62,797 nt of DNA. Source: CAZADS01 sp964483985 (GTDB lineage: Bacteria > Pseudomonadota > Alphaproteobacteria > Thalassobaculales > Thalassobaculaceae). The stretch is from positions 1 to 62,797 of the forward strand of contig CAZADS010000112.1 in the NCBI GenBank assembly GCA_964483985.1, read 5' to 3'. This document shows, one piece after another, positions 1 through 8,473 of this stretch. The notes beneath the pieces are model-generated. The model did not search any database and was not told where the DNA came from. It worked only from the letters and a program-made list of their open reading frames with translations. Position 1 is the stretch's first letter, and each line of letters starts with the position of its first letter. The position numbers were made by a program, and so were the translations under genes.

Positions 1-62
1 TGCTCTCCGCAAAAGTCTCTCGAAACGAGTTGTGAATTATCATCAAAGAGCATACCCTTCAT
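1..62 (-). CDS. possible 5' end of a gene running off the left edge
   Basis: An open frame on the minus strand begins with ATG at 62 and runs off the window after 20 codons (MKGMLFDDNS then QLVSRDFCGE). It lies 54 bases downstream of the VOC gene on the same strand, so it could be the next gene of that transcript. There is no clear Shine-Dalgarno sequence before the ATG. Twenty codons are too few to assign a family, and the frame may be open by chance. Confidence 0.3.
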   Translation of the reverse strand, partial: MKGMLFDDNSQLVSRDFCGE

Positions 63-116
63 TTCAAATAAAAATCTTCTGAAATGATTTTACACACCAA
101 CCAATTACGGTGCCTT

Positions 117-560
117 TTATCGAAGTTCAAGTGGATTTGAAGTTGCTACAAGCTGCGGATTACTGTGCCATACAGAAGGATCTGCCTCGACAAAAACTTC
201 AATTTGATTCCCATCCGGATCACTAAAATAGATTGACTGAGTAGCCAAATGATCTCTAGTTCGACTAGGTAAAATTCCTTTGCTTAACAACCAATCCTTT
301 GCCTTTTGCAATTCTTCTAAACTGTCCCCGATTTTGAATGCAACATGATGGAGACCAGGTGAATTTTCCTCTATATCGGGGCCATCTTCACTAATTTCCA
401 ACAAGGCTAAATCATGATGGTTGTCATTTACGGAAAAAAACACCATTTTATCTTTCATTTGGGCAACTTTTTTAAGACCTAAAATATCACGATAGAATGG
501 AACCGAACGCTTTAAGCTACGCACCTTAAAAACAACATGACCTAACGCCTGTACTTTCAT
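117..560 (-). CDS. VOC (glyoxalase / extradiol dioxygenase-like) family protein
   Basis: A 147-residue protein of the vicinal oxygen chelate fold with two beta-alpha-beta-beta-beta modules. It starts with a GHVVFKVRSL strand (residues 7-16) and the second module starts near 70 (GLHHVAFKI). The DPDGNQIEVFVE strand near 114-125 ends the metal site, so the likely H-H-E ligands are H8, H71 or H72, and E121. Family members bind a divalent metal and act as dioxygenases, lyases or isomerases on varied substrates; the substrate cannot be read here. I start at the ATG at 560 because the fold begins right there; upstream in-frame codons (ATG at 584, TTG at 590) add only non-conserved residues. The next gene upstream, at 819, is divergent. 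Confidence 0.8.
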   Translation of the reverse strand: MKVQALGHVVFKVRSLKRSVPFYRDILGLKKVAQMKDKMVFFSVNDNHHDLALLEISEDGPDIEENSPGLHHVAFKIGDSLEELQKAKDWLLSKGILPSRTRDHLATQSIYFSDPDGNQIEVFVEADPSVWHSNPQLVATSNPLELR

Positions 561-818
561 TTTACTAACCCCCAGGCTAAACATTCTCAAAAACCTATTT
601 TATGAATATTACTACAAATGAAATGGAATGCGACTCGTTTATAGGTTCCAATAAAATTAAATCCAGCATAGCTCTTTCAGCGAGCGTTTATTTCCTGTTT
701 TTAAAACATGCTATTGACAACATAGCAAAATAACTGAAACACAAAAACTACCCAAAGCGTATTAAAACGATTTAGGTTAATAGGTTAAAATATTCGGCAA
801 ATACGGGAGAAGGGGAAA

Positions 819-2189
819 ATGGATAAACCAGTTGTTCATATTGGGTGCGGAGCAGGGTTTTCTGGTGATCGAGTGGATGCAGCAATCCCGGTAGTGGAAA
901 CATTATCCCGTAGGAAGGGACCACGATATTTAATATTTGAGACTTTAGCTGAAAGAACTCTGGCATTGGCGCAAAAACATCGTCAACGGGATCCGGAACA
1001 CGGATATTCGCCTTTTTTAGAGTCTTATGTACGTCCAATATTAAAAAAGTGCCTTGCTGCTGATATTAAAATTGTTTCTAATTTTGGTGCCGCCAACCCA
1101 CATGGTGGCGCGAAAAAAATTTCGGAAATTGCTCGAGAGCTCGGATGTGGTGAGATTAGAATAGCTATCATCGAAGGTGACGATCTTTTTCAAGTTATGT
1201 CAGATGAACAAATTCGAAGCCATTCTACCATAGAAGGGCTAGATATAGGTGAAAACGAGGTCGTAGCCGCTAATGTTTATTTGGGAGCAAAACCAATCGC
1301 CAACGCTTTAGCACAAAAAGCAGACGTGGTGGTGGTGGGTCGTTGCACGGATCCAGCACTAGTCCTTGGACCTCTAATCCATGAATTTAGTTGGGGTGAA
1401 AATGATTGGCACCACTTGGCAGCCGGAACCATGGCAGGTCATCTTCTTGAATGTGGTGGGCAGGTCACAGGCGCCTATTTTGCAGATCCAGGCTATAAAG
1501 ATGTCCCTGATTTAGCAAACGTTGGATTCCCGATAGCGGAAGTGGGACAAGACGGATCAATAATAATGACAAAGGCAGATAACACTGGCGGAATCGTCTC
1601 GCCACAAACTGTCAAAGAACAATTACTCTATGAAATTCATGATCCTAGCAACTATTTTACCGCAGATGTGATTTTAGACATTTCTAAAGTAACTGTACAT
1701 CAAATAGGCCCTGACAGGGTTCAAGTATCAGGAGCCCAAGGCAAACCGCGCCCAGACACTCTAAAAGCTACCGTTAGCATCAACGGCGGTTGGATGGGGG
1801 AAGCTGAAATGAGTTATGCCGGACCAAACGCTTTCCACCGGGCTAGGTTAGCGATTGATGTGCTTAAACAAAGATATCGGAAAATTGGAACTAATTGTGC
1901 CTTAAGATTTGATATACTTGGTACTATGAGTGTACATGATGGAGATGGAGGAGAAGGTGCAAATAGGGGAACTTGGCCAAACGACGGGGATTATCGGATA
2001 CGAATCGCTTCTAAGGGGCATGATAAAGAAAGCATAGAACGTATCAACCAAGAGATGCTTAGCCTTTATTGCAGTGGCCCAGCAGCTGGCGGAGGGTTTC
2101 GGGAACATCTAACAGATCAGGTCCAAACAGCGTCAATTCTTATCGATAGAACCAAGATCATACCAAAAGTAACTATTTTGGAGGCATAA
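819..2189 (+). CDS. AtuA-family (DUF1446) protein, main domain
   Basis: A 456-residue protein of the acyclic terpene utilisation AtuA family. Features visible are the N-terminal VHIGCGAGFSGDR segment (residues 6-18), SNFGAANPHGG near 88-98, VVVGRCTDPALVLGP near 171-185 and an MSVHDGDGGEGANRG stretch near the C-terminus. AtuA in Pseudomonas belongs to the citronellol/geraniol degradation cluster, but its biochemical role is unclear and most homologues sit in unrelated catabolic clusters. A strong ribosome site (GAAGGGGAAA) precedes the ATG. The stop is two bases before the next gene, which carries the small C-terminal domain that is fused in larger AtuA proteins. No other Atu genes (geranyl-CoA carboxylase and so on) are adjacent, so terpene use is not implied. 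Confidence 0.82.
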   Translation: MDKPVVHIGCGAGFSGDRVDAAIPVVETLSRRKGPRYLIFETLAERTLALAQKHRQRDPEHGYSPFLESYVRPILKKCLAADIKIVSNFGAANPHGGAKKISEIARELGCGEIRIAIIEGDDLFQVMSDEQIRSHSTIEGLDIGENEVVAANVYLGAKPIANALAQKADVVVVGRCTDPALVLGPLIHEFSWGENDWHHLAAGTMAGHLLECGGQVTGAYFADPGYKDVPDLANVGFPIAEVGQDGSIIMTKADNTGGIVSPQTVKEQLLYEIHDPSNYFTADVILDISKVTVHQIGPDRVQVSGAQGKPRPDTLKATVSINGGWMGEAEMSYAGPNAFHRARLAIDVLKQRYRKIGTNCALRFDILGTMSVHDGDGGEGANRGTWPNDGDYRIRIASKGHDKESIERINQEMLSLYCSGPAAGGGFREHLTDQVQTASILIDRTKIIPKVTILEA

Positions 2190-2191
2190 TA

Positions 2192-2554
2192 TTGATTTTA
2201 TCTGATGAACGTGTTCCTACACGATTGCATGAAGTTGCACATGCCAGAGCTGGGGATAAAGGCAACCGATCTAATATTAGTTTAATACCGTATGATAATA
2301 GGGCTTATGAACTAATCCTTGATCAAGTGACGGAGAGTCGGGTCCTCGAACTATTTACTCATAAAGGTGCCACCAATGTCACTCGCTATGAACTACCCAA
2401 TTTACCAGCGCTAAATTTTGTAATCGATGATGTGCTTCAAGGTGGAGTGAACAGCGCACTAAACCTAGATCAGCACGGGAAGTCATTATCATACCTCTTA
2501 CTAACCCTCTCCGTCATCGCTCCCCGACATCTCATGAGAAATTCGTCCGCTTAA
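2192..2554 (+). CDS. AtuA-related small domain protein (ferredoxin-fold C-terminal domain)
   Basis: A 120-residue protein matching the C-terminal domain of long AtuA proteins. The telling stretch is LHEVAHARAGDKGNRSNISL (residues 12-31), followed by alternating helices and strands with YELPNLPALNFVIDDVLQGG near 81-100. Despite the usual domain name there are no cysteines for an iron-sulfur cluster. Translation starts at TTG 2192, two bases after the stop of the AtuA gene, with GGAG at 2180-2183 as ribosome site, so the two are translationally linked and probably form one complex. The function is unknown; the gene pair replaces a single fused protein. Confidence 0.75.
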   Translation: MILSDERVPTRLHEVAHARAGDKGNRSNISLIPYDNRAYELILDQVTESRVLELFTHKGATNVTRYELPNLPALNFVIDDVLQGGVNSALNLDQHGKSLSYLLLTLSVIAPRHLMRNSSA

Positions 2555-2711
2555 CTGTTGACTCTGCGTGTCCACAAATCTACCGATTTAATTCCTATTT
2601 ACTAAACGGATCAAAACAATCGAAAATACGATCGAAAATGAAAATACACGGTTTCTAACGGGATCAGGAACCTATACGGATGACTTTTTACCGGACGAAA
2701 CGACATTTGGT

Positions 2712-4943
2712 GTGGTATACCGGTCCCCGATAGCCCACGGAAAAATTCTCTCTCTTGATTTAAATGCTGCTCTTTCTTCCGATGACGTGCTCGCCATTTA
2801 TACGCAGAGAGACTTGGATAATTTAGGAATAAGGCCTCTTAGATGTAGGACACCTATAAGCGCTACAAATCAAACACTTATGATCGAACCAGAACGACCA
2901 GTTCTTGCTCGCGATGAAGTCAAATACGTTGGGCAACCTATAGCATTTGTAGTAGCACGAAACGAGCATGCAGCAATTTCTGCCTCAGAGCGTATAAAAG
3001 TCAAATTTCAAGAAATGCCCGTAATTAAAGATTCAGGAATTTCAGTCCTTCCAGATGCTCCAATTATTTGGCCACAAGCACCTAATAATGTGAGTTTTTG
3101 CTGGGAACTAGGAAATTTAGAAGACACAGATGCAGCCATTCGGAAAGCAGGGCATGTCATACAACTAAGGGTCCAGCACCCTCGCATAGTTATCAATCCA
3201 ATAGAACCAAGGGGAGCAATAGCCACCTACCACCCATCTGAAAACCGTTGGACTCTTATGACACCTAGCCAAGGAACCGTTCTACTCCGGTCTGCGTTGG
3301 CTGACATTCTAGACTGTAAAGAGCAGCAGCTTCGAGTAATTACTCCCGAGGTTGGAGGAAGTTTTGCCGTCAAAATTTGGCCCTATCCCGAACAAGTACT
3401 TTGCCTTGTTGCCACCCGCGATATTCGCCGTCCCGTCAAATGGACCGCCACCCGTAGTGAAATGTTCTTCTGTGATGCCCAGGGACGCGGACGAATAGAC
3501 AACGCAACCTTGGCACTTGACACAAATGGACGTTTCTTGGCTTTCCGTATAGAGGCCGACGGTGACTTAGGTGCTTACATAAATACAGTATCACCTTCCA
3601 TTTTTACTAGTGGAGCGTGCCGAACTTTTGGGCACAACTATAAAATCCCCGCATTACACTACAAAGTTAGAGCCGTTTTTACCAATGCGCCGCCTACCGA
3701 CGCTTATCGCGGGGCGGGGAAACCAGAAACCGTGGCCACTTTAGAGAGAATAATTGACTATGCTGCTGATATTTTGGAAATTGATAAAATTGAGCTTCGG
3801 CGAAAGAATTTAATAGGTCCCAGCGATATACCGTATCGAACACCTATGGGAGAGGAAATAGATGCTGGAAATTTTCCTCTGATTCTTAATCAAGCCCTAT
3901 CGTTAGCCGATTGGTCAGGTTATGGAATTCGGGAATCTGACACACAAAAAAAAGGTCGCCTAAGGGGGCGCGCTGCAGGAGTGCATCTACATGCGTCGGG
4001 CGGGTCGGTAGCAGAACGCACCCAAGTTCGAGCTTTGTCTGATGGCACCATTCGGGTCCTTACAAGTAGTCAAGATAGCGGTCAGGGACACAGGTCCACA
4101 CTTGCTATAATCGTTTCTGAGGCACTTGGAATATCAATTGATCGAATCAAAATCAAACAAGGCGATAGCGATCTGATTTTGAAAGGGGGCTCTACGGGAG
4201 GATCCAATCTTTTGCCTGTTACAGCTAACACAGTGCATAGGTCGGCTTTGGCCATGATAGATCGAGCACGCCACCTAAGTGCTGATATTCTTGAAACGGC
4301 TGTAGAAGATATAGAATATGAATCTGGAATATTAAGAATTGTAGGCACCGATAGATTTATCTCCCTAGGTGAATTAGCTACCCATCAATCCAAACTTACA
4401 GACTTACCGGTAGGAGACCAAAATCCGCAAGGTTGCGTAGGTGAACTAACATTTAAGGGAAAACATACTACGTTTCCAAATGGTGCTTATGTTATCGAAA
4501 TAGAGCTTGATCCCAAAACAGGCCAAGTATTCATTGATAGAATAACAGGAGTTGATGATTTGGGTCGGGTAGTTAACCAAGCTAGTGCTGCAGGTCAAAT
4601 TATGGGAGGGCTTGCCCAAGCAGCGGGAGAGGTATTAATGGAAAGAGTAATCTACAATGATTATGGGCAACCATTAACAGGATCTTTGATGGATTATGCA
4701 ATCCCAAGAGCTGATGAACTTACATCTTTTAATCTTTTTTGGTTACCAACAAGCAGCCCTAATAGTCTTCTTGATGTTAAAGGAGTGGGAGAATTATCTT
4801 CGATCGGGGGTCCAGGCCCTATCTTAAATGCTGTTCATGATGCCCTGAGACATTTTGAAATCAAACACATAGATATGCCTTTAACGCCAAATCGAATTCT
4901 CACTGCTATTAATAATCAAAACATGAAGATGGCGGGGAGTTAG
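2712..4943 (+). CDS. CoxL/xanthine dehydrogenase-type molybdopterin-binding large subunit (N-terminus uncertain)
   Basis: A 743-residue molybdenum hydroxylase large subunit counted from GTG 2712. The active-site loop is AYRGAGKPE (residues 331-339), the form II or xanthine-dehydrogenase-like type rather than the AYRCSFR loop of true CO dehydrogenase, and the base-catalyst glutamate lies in GVGEL (E694). The usual length is about 770-790. The same frame is open back to 2592 and encodes the conserved family start (RFLTGSGTYTDD at about 2649-2684), so the real protein almost certainly begins upstream of 2712. No ATG, GTG or TTG exists in that extension after the stop at 2589. The FAD-binding and 2Fe-2S subunits that normally accompany such proteins are not encoded next to it. 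The stop is one base before the ThDP enzyme gene. The substrate is unknown. Confidence 0.8.
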   Translation: MVYRSPIAHGKILSLDLNAALSSDDVLAIYTQRDLDNLGIRPLRCRTPISATNQTLMIEPERPVLARDEVKYVGQPIAFVVARNEHAAISASERIKVKFQEMPVIKDSGISVLPDAPIIWPQAPNNVSFCWELGNLEDTDAAIRKAGHVIQLRVQHPRIVINPIEPRGAIATYHPSENRWTLMTPSQGTVLLRSALADILDCKEQQLRVITPEVGGSFAVKIWPYPEQVLCLVATRDIRRPVKWTATRSEMFFCDAQGRGRIDNATLALDTNGRFLAFRIEADGDLGAYINTVSPSIFTSGACRTFGHNYKIPALHYKVRAVFTNAPPTDAYRGAGKPETVATLERIIDYAADILEIDKIELRRKNLIGPSDIPYRTPMGEEIDAGNFPLILNQALSLADWSGYGIRESDTQKKGRLRGRAAGVHLHASGGSVAERTQVRALSDGTIRVLTSSQDSGQGHRSTLAIIVSEALGISIDRIKIKQGDSDLILKGGSTGGSNLLPVTANTVHRSALAMIDRARHLSADILETAVEDIEYESGILRIVGTDRFISLGELATHQSKLTDLPVGDQNPQGCVGELTFKGKHTTFPNGAYVIEIELDPKTGQVFIDRITGVDDLGRVVNQASAAGQIMGGLAQAAGEVLMERVIYNDYGQPLTGSLMDYAIPRADELTSFNLFWLPTSSPNSLLDVKGVGELSSIGGPGPILNAVHDALRHFEIKHIDMPLTPNRILTAINNQNMKMAGS

Positions 4944-4944
4944 C

Positions 4945-6597
4945 ATGGCAAAGCAAAGTGCCGAAAAAATGACCGGCGGGGAGGCACTGGTTAAATCGTT
5001 AATCAACGAAGGTCTGGAAGTTATTTTTGGATTACCAGGCATCCAACTCGATCCCATGTTCAATGCGCTTCACGACGCAAGACATGCTATTAACGTCATC
5101 AATGCGAGGCACGAGCAAGGAGTTGCTTACATGGCATTTGGGTATGCTCAATCCACCGGAAAAATCGGGGCATACGCGGTCGTTCCAGGTCCAGGACTTT
5201 TAAATACAACAGCAGCTCTATCTACCGCATTTGCATGTAATGCCAAGGTTTTGGCTATAACAGGCCAAATTCCATCTACCACCATTGGGCGCGGCTACGG
5301 TATGTTACACGAAATCCCTGACCAATTAGGAATAATGAAAAACTTAACCAAATTTTCTACTCGTATCGAAGATCCAACACAAACACCTTCTGCCATTACC
5401 GATGTTTTTAGACATTTACGCTCTGGAAGACCAAGACCAGTCGGATTAGAAATGGCTATGGACATTATGCGGAAAGAAAGCCACATAGAACTAAGGGATA
5501 AAACATATGGTGATGTGCCTCCGATTCCAGATCCCGATTTAATTGAAAAAGCTGCCAAACTACTTGGAATGGCCAAACAACCAATGATATTTGTTGGGGG
5601 GGGCGCTTACGACGCCTGCGAGGAAATCCGCGCTTTGGCAGAAATGCTGCAGGCACCAGTAATATCCTATCAAAATGGCAGGGGCGTTTTAGATGAACGA
5701 CATTATCTTGCTCACGTAAATACTGCTGGCTCTATATTATGGAGAAGTTGTGATGTAGCAATCGCCATAGGATGCAGGCTACAAACGGAAAGAATGACTT
5801 GGGGCATGGATGAAGATTTGAAGATTATTCATGTAGATATTGATCCGGTGGAACTGAACAGAATAATGAAACCGACGGTTGGGATCCTAGCTGATGCTGC
5901 AGAAGCAACTCGTGCAATTTTTAATGCCACCAATAAACACAACATCAAAAGAATTTCACGAAGAGAAGAGATGTTGGAGTTAAAGCAACAAGCAGTATCT
6001 ATTATGGAAAGGCAAGTAGGTCCTCAACTAACTTGGTTAAGAGCTATTCGAGAGGCACTCCCCGAAGATGGTCTATTTGTTGACGAATTTACCCAAATTG
6101 GGTACGTCGCCCGTGTGGGATTCCCCGTTTATAATCCTCGCTCTATGATCACACCCGGGTATCAAGGTACTCTTGGATATGGTTATGCCACAGCATTAGG
6201 TGTTAAGGTTGGAAATATGCACAGACCAGTTCTTTCCATTAACGGCGATGGAGGTTTTATGTATACAATGCCTGAAATAGCAACTGCCGTTCATCACGGA
6301 ATCAATTTAGTTGCAATTGTCTTTGCCGACGGAGCTTACGGAAACGTATTAAGAATGCAACGCAACCTTTATGAGGGCCGAGAAATTGGATCTAAGTTCA
6401 CCAATCCCAATTTTGTTAAACTCGCCCAAAGTTTTGGAGCACTCGGCCTTCGTGCTGACACACCAACTACTCTAAAAGAAGCAATTGAAATAGGTTTCTC
6501 TGCAAATAAACCAACTGTGATCGAAGTTCCTGTTGGCGAATATCCTGCTCCATTTGATGTGATTCGGCCGCCCGCGTCGAAAGTAAAGAAAGGATAA
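4945..6597 (+). CDS. thiamine diphosphate-dependent enzyme (acetolactate synthase-like fold)
   Basis: A 550-residue ThDP enzyme with the three classical domains. The N-terminal Pyr domain has the cofactor-activating glutamate in ARHEQG (E57) and the PGPGLLNT loop. A central Rossmann-like domain is seen around 190-330. The C-terminal PP domain has the metal/diphosphate motif NGDGGF (433-438) followed by FADGAYGN. Relatives include acetolactate synthase, benzoylformate decarboxylase and 2-hydroxyacyl-CoA lyase. There is no adjacent ilvN-type small subunit, so a biosynthetic acetolactate synthase is unlikely and a catabolic decarboxylase or lyase is more probable (inference). The ATG follows the previous stop by one base, with GGGGAG at 4934-4939 as ribosome site; the next gene starts five bases after the stop. 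Confidence 0.82.
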   Translation: MAKQSAEKMTGGEALVKSLINEGLEVIFGLPGIQLDPMFNALHDARHAINVINARHEQGVAYMAFGYAQSTGKIGAYAVVPGPGLLNTTAALSTAFACNAKVLAITGQIPSTTIGRGYGMLHEIPDQLGIMKNLTKFSTRIEDPTQTPSAITDVFRHLRSGRPRPVGLEMAMDIMRKESHIELRDKTYGDVPPIPDPDLIEKAAKLLGMAKQPMIFVGGGAYDACEEIRALAEMLQAPVISYQNGRGVLDERHYLAHVNTAGSILWRSCDVAIAIGCRLQTERMTWGMDEDLKIIHVDIDPVELNRIMKPTVGILADAAEATRAIFNATNKHNIKRISRREEMLELKQQAVSIMERQVGPQLTWLRAIREALPEDGLFVDEFTQIGYVARVGFPVYNPRSMITPGYQGTLGYGYATALGVKVGNMHRPVLSINGDGGFMYTMPEIATAVHHGINLVAIVFADGAYGNVLRMQRNLYEGREIGSKFTNPNFVKLAQSFGALGLRADTPTTLKEAIEIGFSANKPTVIEVPVGEYPAPFDVIRPPASKVKKG

Positions 6598-6601
6598 TTA
6601 A

Positions 6602-7294
6602 ATGAGTGAGTCAGCTCTTATCGTAGGAACTGGACCGGGTTTAAGTACTTCCCTGACAAAGTTGTTGTCCAAAAACGGAATTAAAGTTGCTATTGCAGCT
6701 CGCAACACCGATAAACTCTCAGCTCTAGCTTCCGAAACCAGTGCCCAAGTCTACAATTGTGATGCGGGTAATATAGATAGCGTGAAGCACCTGTTCGAAA
6801 TGCTAGACGAATCTTTTGGAACTCCTAATTTAGTAGTCTACAACCCGTCTTCGAGAGTTCGGGGGGCCATAATAGATTGCGACCCTGTTGAAACTCGTGA
6901 TGCCGTAAATATCACCTGTTTTGGCGCTTTTCTTGTTGCTCAACAAGCCGCCAAAAGGATGTTGCAGCGTGGAAGTGGCAGCATTTTTTTCACCGGCGCA
7001 TCAGCCGGAGTTAAAGGCTATCCAAGGTCTTCCGTTTTTGCTATGGGGAAATTTGGCCTTCGCGGCCTAGCCCAAGCTTTAGCCAGAGAACTTCATCCTC
7101 AAAATATTCATATCGGTCATTTCGTCATCGACGGAGGAATTAAGGCTGAACATAGGCCAGAACGGCGTGATCCGGGCGATAACAGTATGCTTGACGCCGA
7201 TTCAATAGCAGAGACCTATTTGCAGTTCCATCGCCAACACCAAAGTTCTTGGGCATGGGAGATTGAACTAAGGCCATGGTTAGAAACTTTTTAG
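6602..7294 (+). CDS. SDR-family protein lacking the catalytic tyrosine
   Basis: A 230-residue short-chain dehydrogenase/reductase fold. The nucleotide-binding loop is GTGPGLS (residues 9-15), the family strand NPSSRVRG is at 81-88 and the serine region TGASAG at 131-136. Where the YxxxK motif should be, the sequence reads FAMGK (146-150): lysine is kept but tyrosine is phenylalanine. From memory, a proteobacterial SDR subfamily ending in a HFVIDGGI-like stretch, as here, often shows this substitution, so it may be a family trait rather than damage. It may bind NAD(P) without classical oxidoreductase chemistry, or use another acid. It is the last gene of the cluster, five bases after the ThDP enzyme. 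Confidence 0.82.
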   Translation: MSESALIVGTGPGLSTSLTKLLSKNGIKVAIAARNTDKLSALASETSAQVYNCDAGNIDSVKHLFEMLDESFGTPNLVVYNPSSRVRGAIIDCDPVETRDAVNITCFGAFLVAQQAAKRMLQRGSGSIFFTGASAGVKGYPRSSVFAMGKFGLRGLAQALARELHPQNIHIGHFVIDGGIKAEHRPERRDPGDNSMLDADSIAETYLQFHRQHQSSWAWEIELRPWLETF

Positions 7295-7375
7295 AGATTA
7301 CTTCTCAAGGATTGATCTTTTGATTACTTTTAACCGTATTAAGTAGAACCATTTATGCCACTACGTGGAAGTTGA

Positions 7376-8473
7376 ATGAAAACTAAAGGCTCTTTGGTAA
7401 CTGCTATTTTACTCGGCCTCGGGGTTACAGCATGGATTTTATCTGGGCAATTTAACCTAGAAACAACCCCAAAAAACCGCCACCCCCAGTATCAGCAAAA
7501 ATCTTTGAAGCCGGATACGTTCAAAGTCAGGACCCGACGTGTCAAAGCTATAAATTATTCTTCCACGACAATTCTGAGTGGACAAACTGAAGGTTCGCGT
7601 CAAATTAAAATTCGCTCTCAGGCTTCAGGTCGGATCGCAGAAATTAAAGCTCGAGAAGGAAGCGACGTTAAAAACGGGCAAGTCTTAGTTAAATTAGATC
7701 CAGAAGACAGACCTATGCGCGTGCGAGAAGCCTCAGCTAGAGTCAAGCAAAGAGAAATAGAGTATGCCGCAGCTGAGAAACTAATGGAACGAGGATTTGA
7801 GGCAAAAACTCAACATGCCGCAGCCTTTGCCAACTTGGAGTCTGCTAAAGCAACGCTAAAACGCGCTAAAACCGATCTCAAGAACATGATAATAAGAGCG
7901 CCGTTTGATGGTGTTTTTGATCAACGATTTGTGGAAATCGGAGATGTATTAAAAAAAAGCGATCCTATCGGACATCTCATTGATCTAGACCCATTACTAA
8001 TATCCGCCTTTGTATCAGAAAAAAATTATCTCCAATTACGAGAGGGACAGGATGCTAAAGGGCGTTTGCCGGACGGGACTATTTTAAAAGGAAAAATACG
8101 GTACATAAGCTCCTCTGCAGAACCAAATACTCGAACTTTCAAAGTAGAAATGGAGATACCAAATCCCAAGAATGATTTAGTTCAAGGCATCACCGCCGAA
8201 ATGACACTTTCGCTGCCACCTGTTCCAGCACATAGGGTTTCTGCTGCATTTTTTTCATTAAATTCTAAGGGCCAATTAGGTTTGCAAACAGTGAATGAGG
8301 AAAATAAAGTAAATTTCATGCCCGTGCAAATTGTTGGAGGGACTGATCGTGACATCTTCATAACCGGCTTACCCACAATTTGTGATATCATAGTAGTTGG
8401 TCAAGGTTTTGTTGCAGAAGGTCAGATTGTTAAACCCGTCCTCGAATCCGAAACTAGCGGCACTAAATCGTGA
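7376..8473 (+). CDS. RND efflux periplasmic adaptor (membrane fusion) subunit
   Basis: A 365-residue HlyD/AcrA-type adaptor. Residues 5-24 form a signal anchor. A lipoyl/barrel-sandwich half follows (LSGQTEGSRQIKIRSQASGRIAEIKA, split here by domain: SGRIAEIKAREGSDV then KNGQVLVKLD). A short alpha-hairpin rich in alanine, lysine and glutamate is near 115-165, the second barrel half (IIRAPFDGVFDQR) near 172-184, then a beta-barrel and a membrane-proximal domain. It connects the inner-membrane pump to an outer-membrane channel. Its stop overlaps the start of the pump gene by four bases (GTGA), so the two are co-translated. No TolC-like gene is in the window. Confidence 0.88.
   Translation: MKTKGSLVTAILLGLGVTAWILSGQFNLETTPKNRHPQYQQKSLKPDTFKVRTRRVKAINYSSTTILSGQTEGSRQIKIRSQASGRIAEIKAREGSDVKNGQVLVKLDPEDRPMRVREASARVKQREIEYAAAEKLMERGFEAKTQHAAAFANLESAKATLKRAKTDLKNMIIRAPFDGVFDQRFVEIGDVLKKSDPIGHLIDLDPLLISAFVSEKNYLQLREGQDAKGRLPDGTILKGKIRYISSSAEPNTRTFKVEMEIPNPKNDLVQGITAEMTLSLPPVPAHRVSAAFFSLNSKGQLGLQTVNEENKVNFMPVQIVGGTDRDIFITGLPTICDIIVVGQGFVAEGQIVKPVLESETSGTKS

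Noticed and set aside
2638..2656. ATG at 2638 as start of the CoxL-type gene
   Set aside because: It is in another frame and meets a TAA after six codons, so it cannot encode the conserved N-terminus.
2712..4943. True aerobic CO dehydrogenase large subunit
   Set aside because: The active-site loop is AYRGAGK, not the AYRCSFR loop with the copper-binding cysteine, and coxS and coxM are absent.
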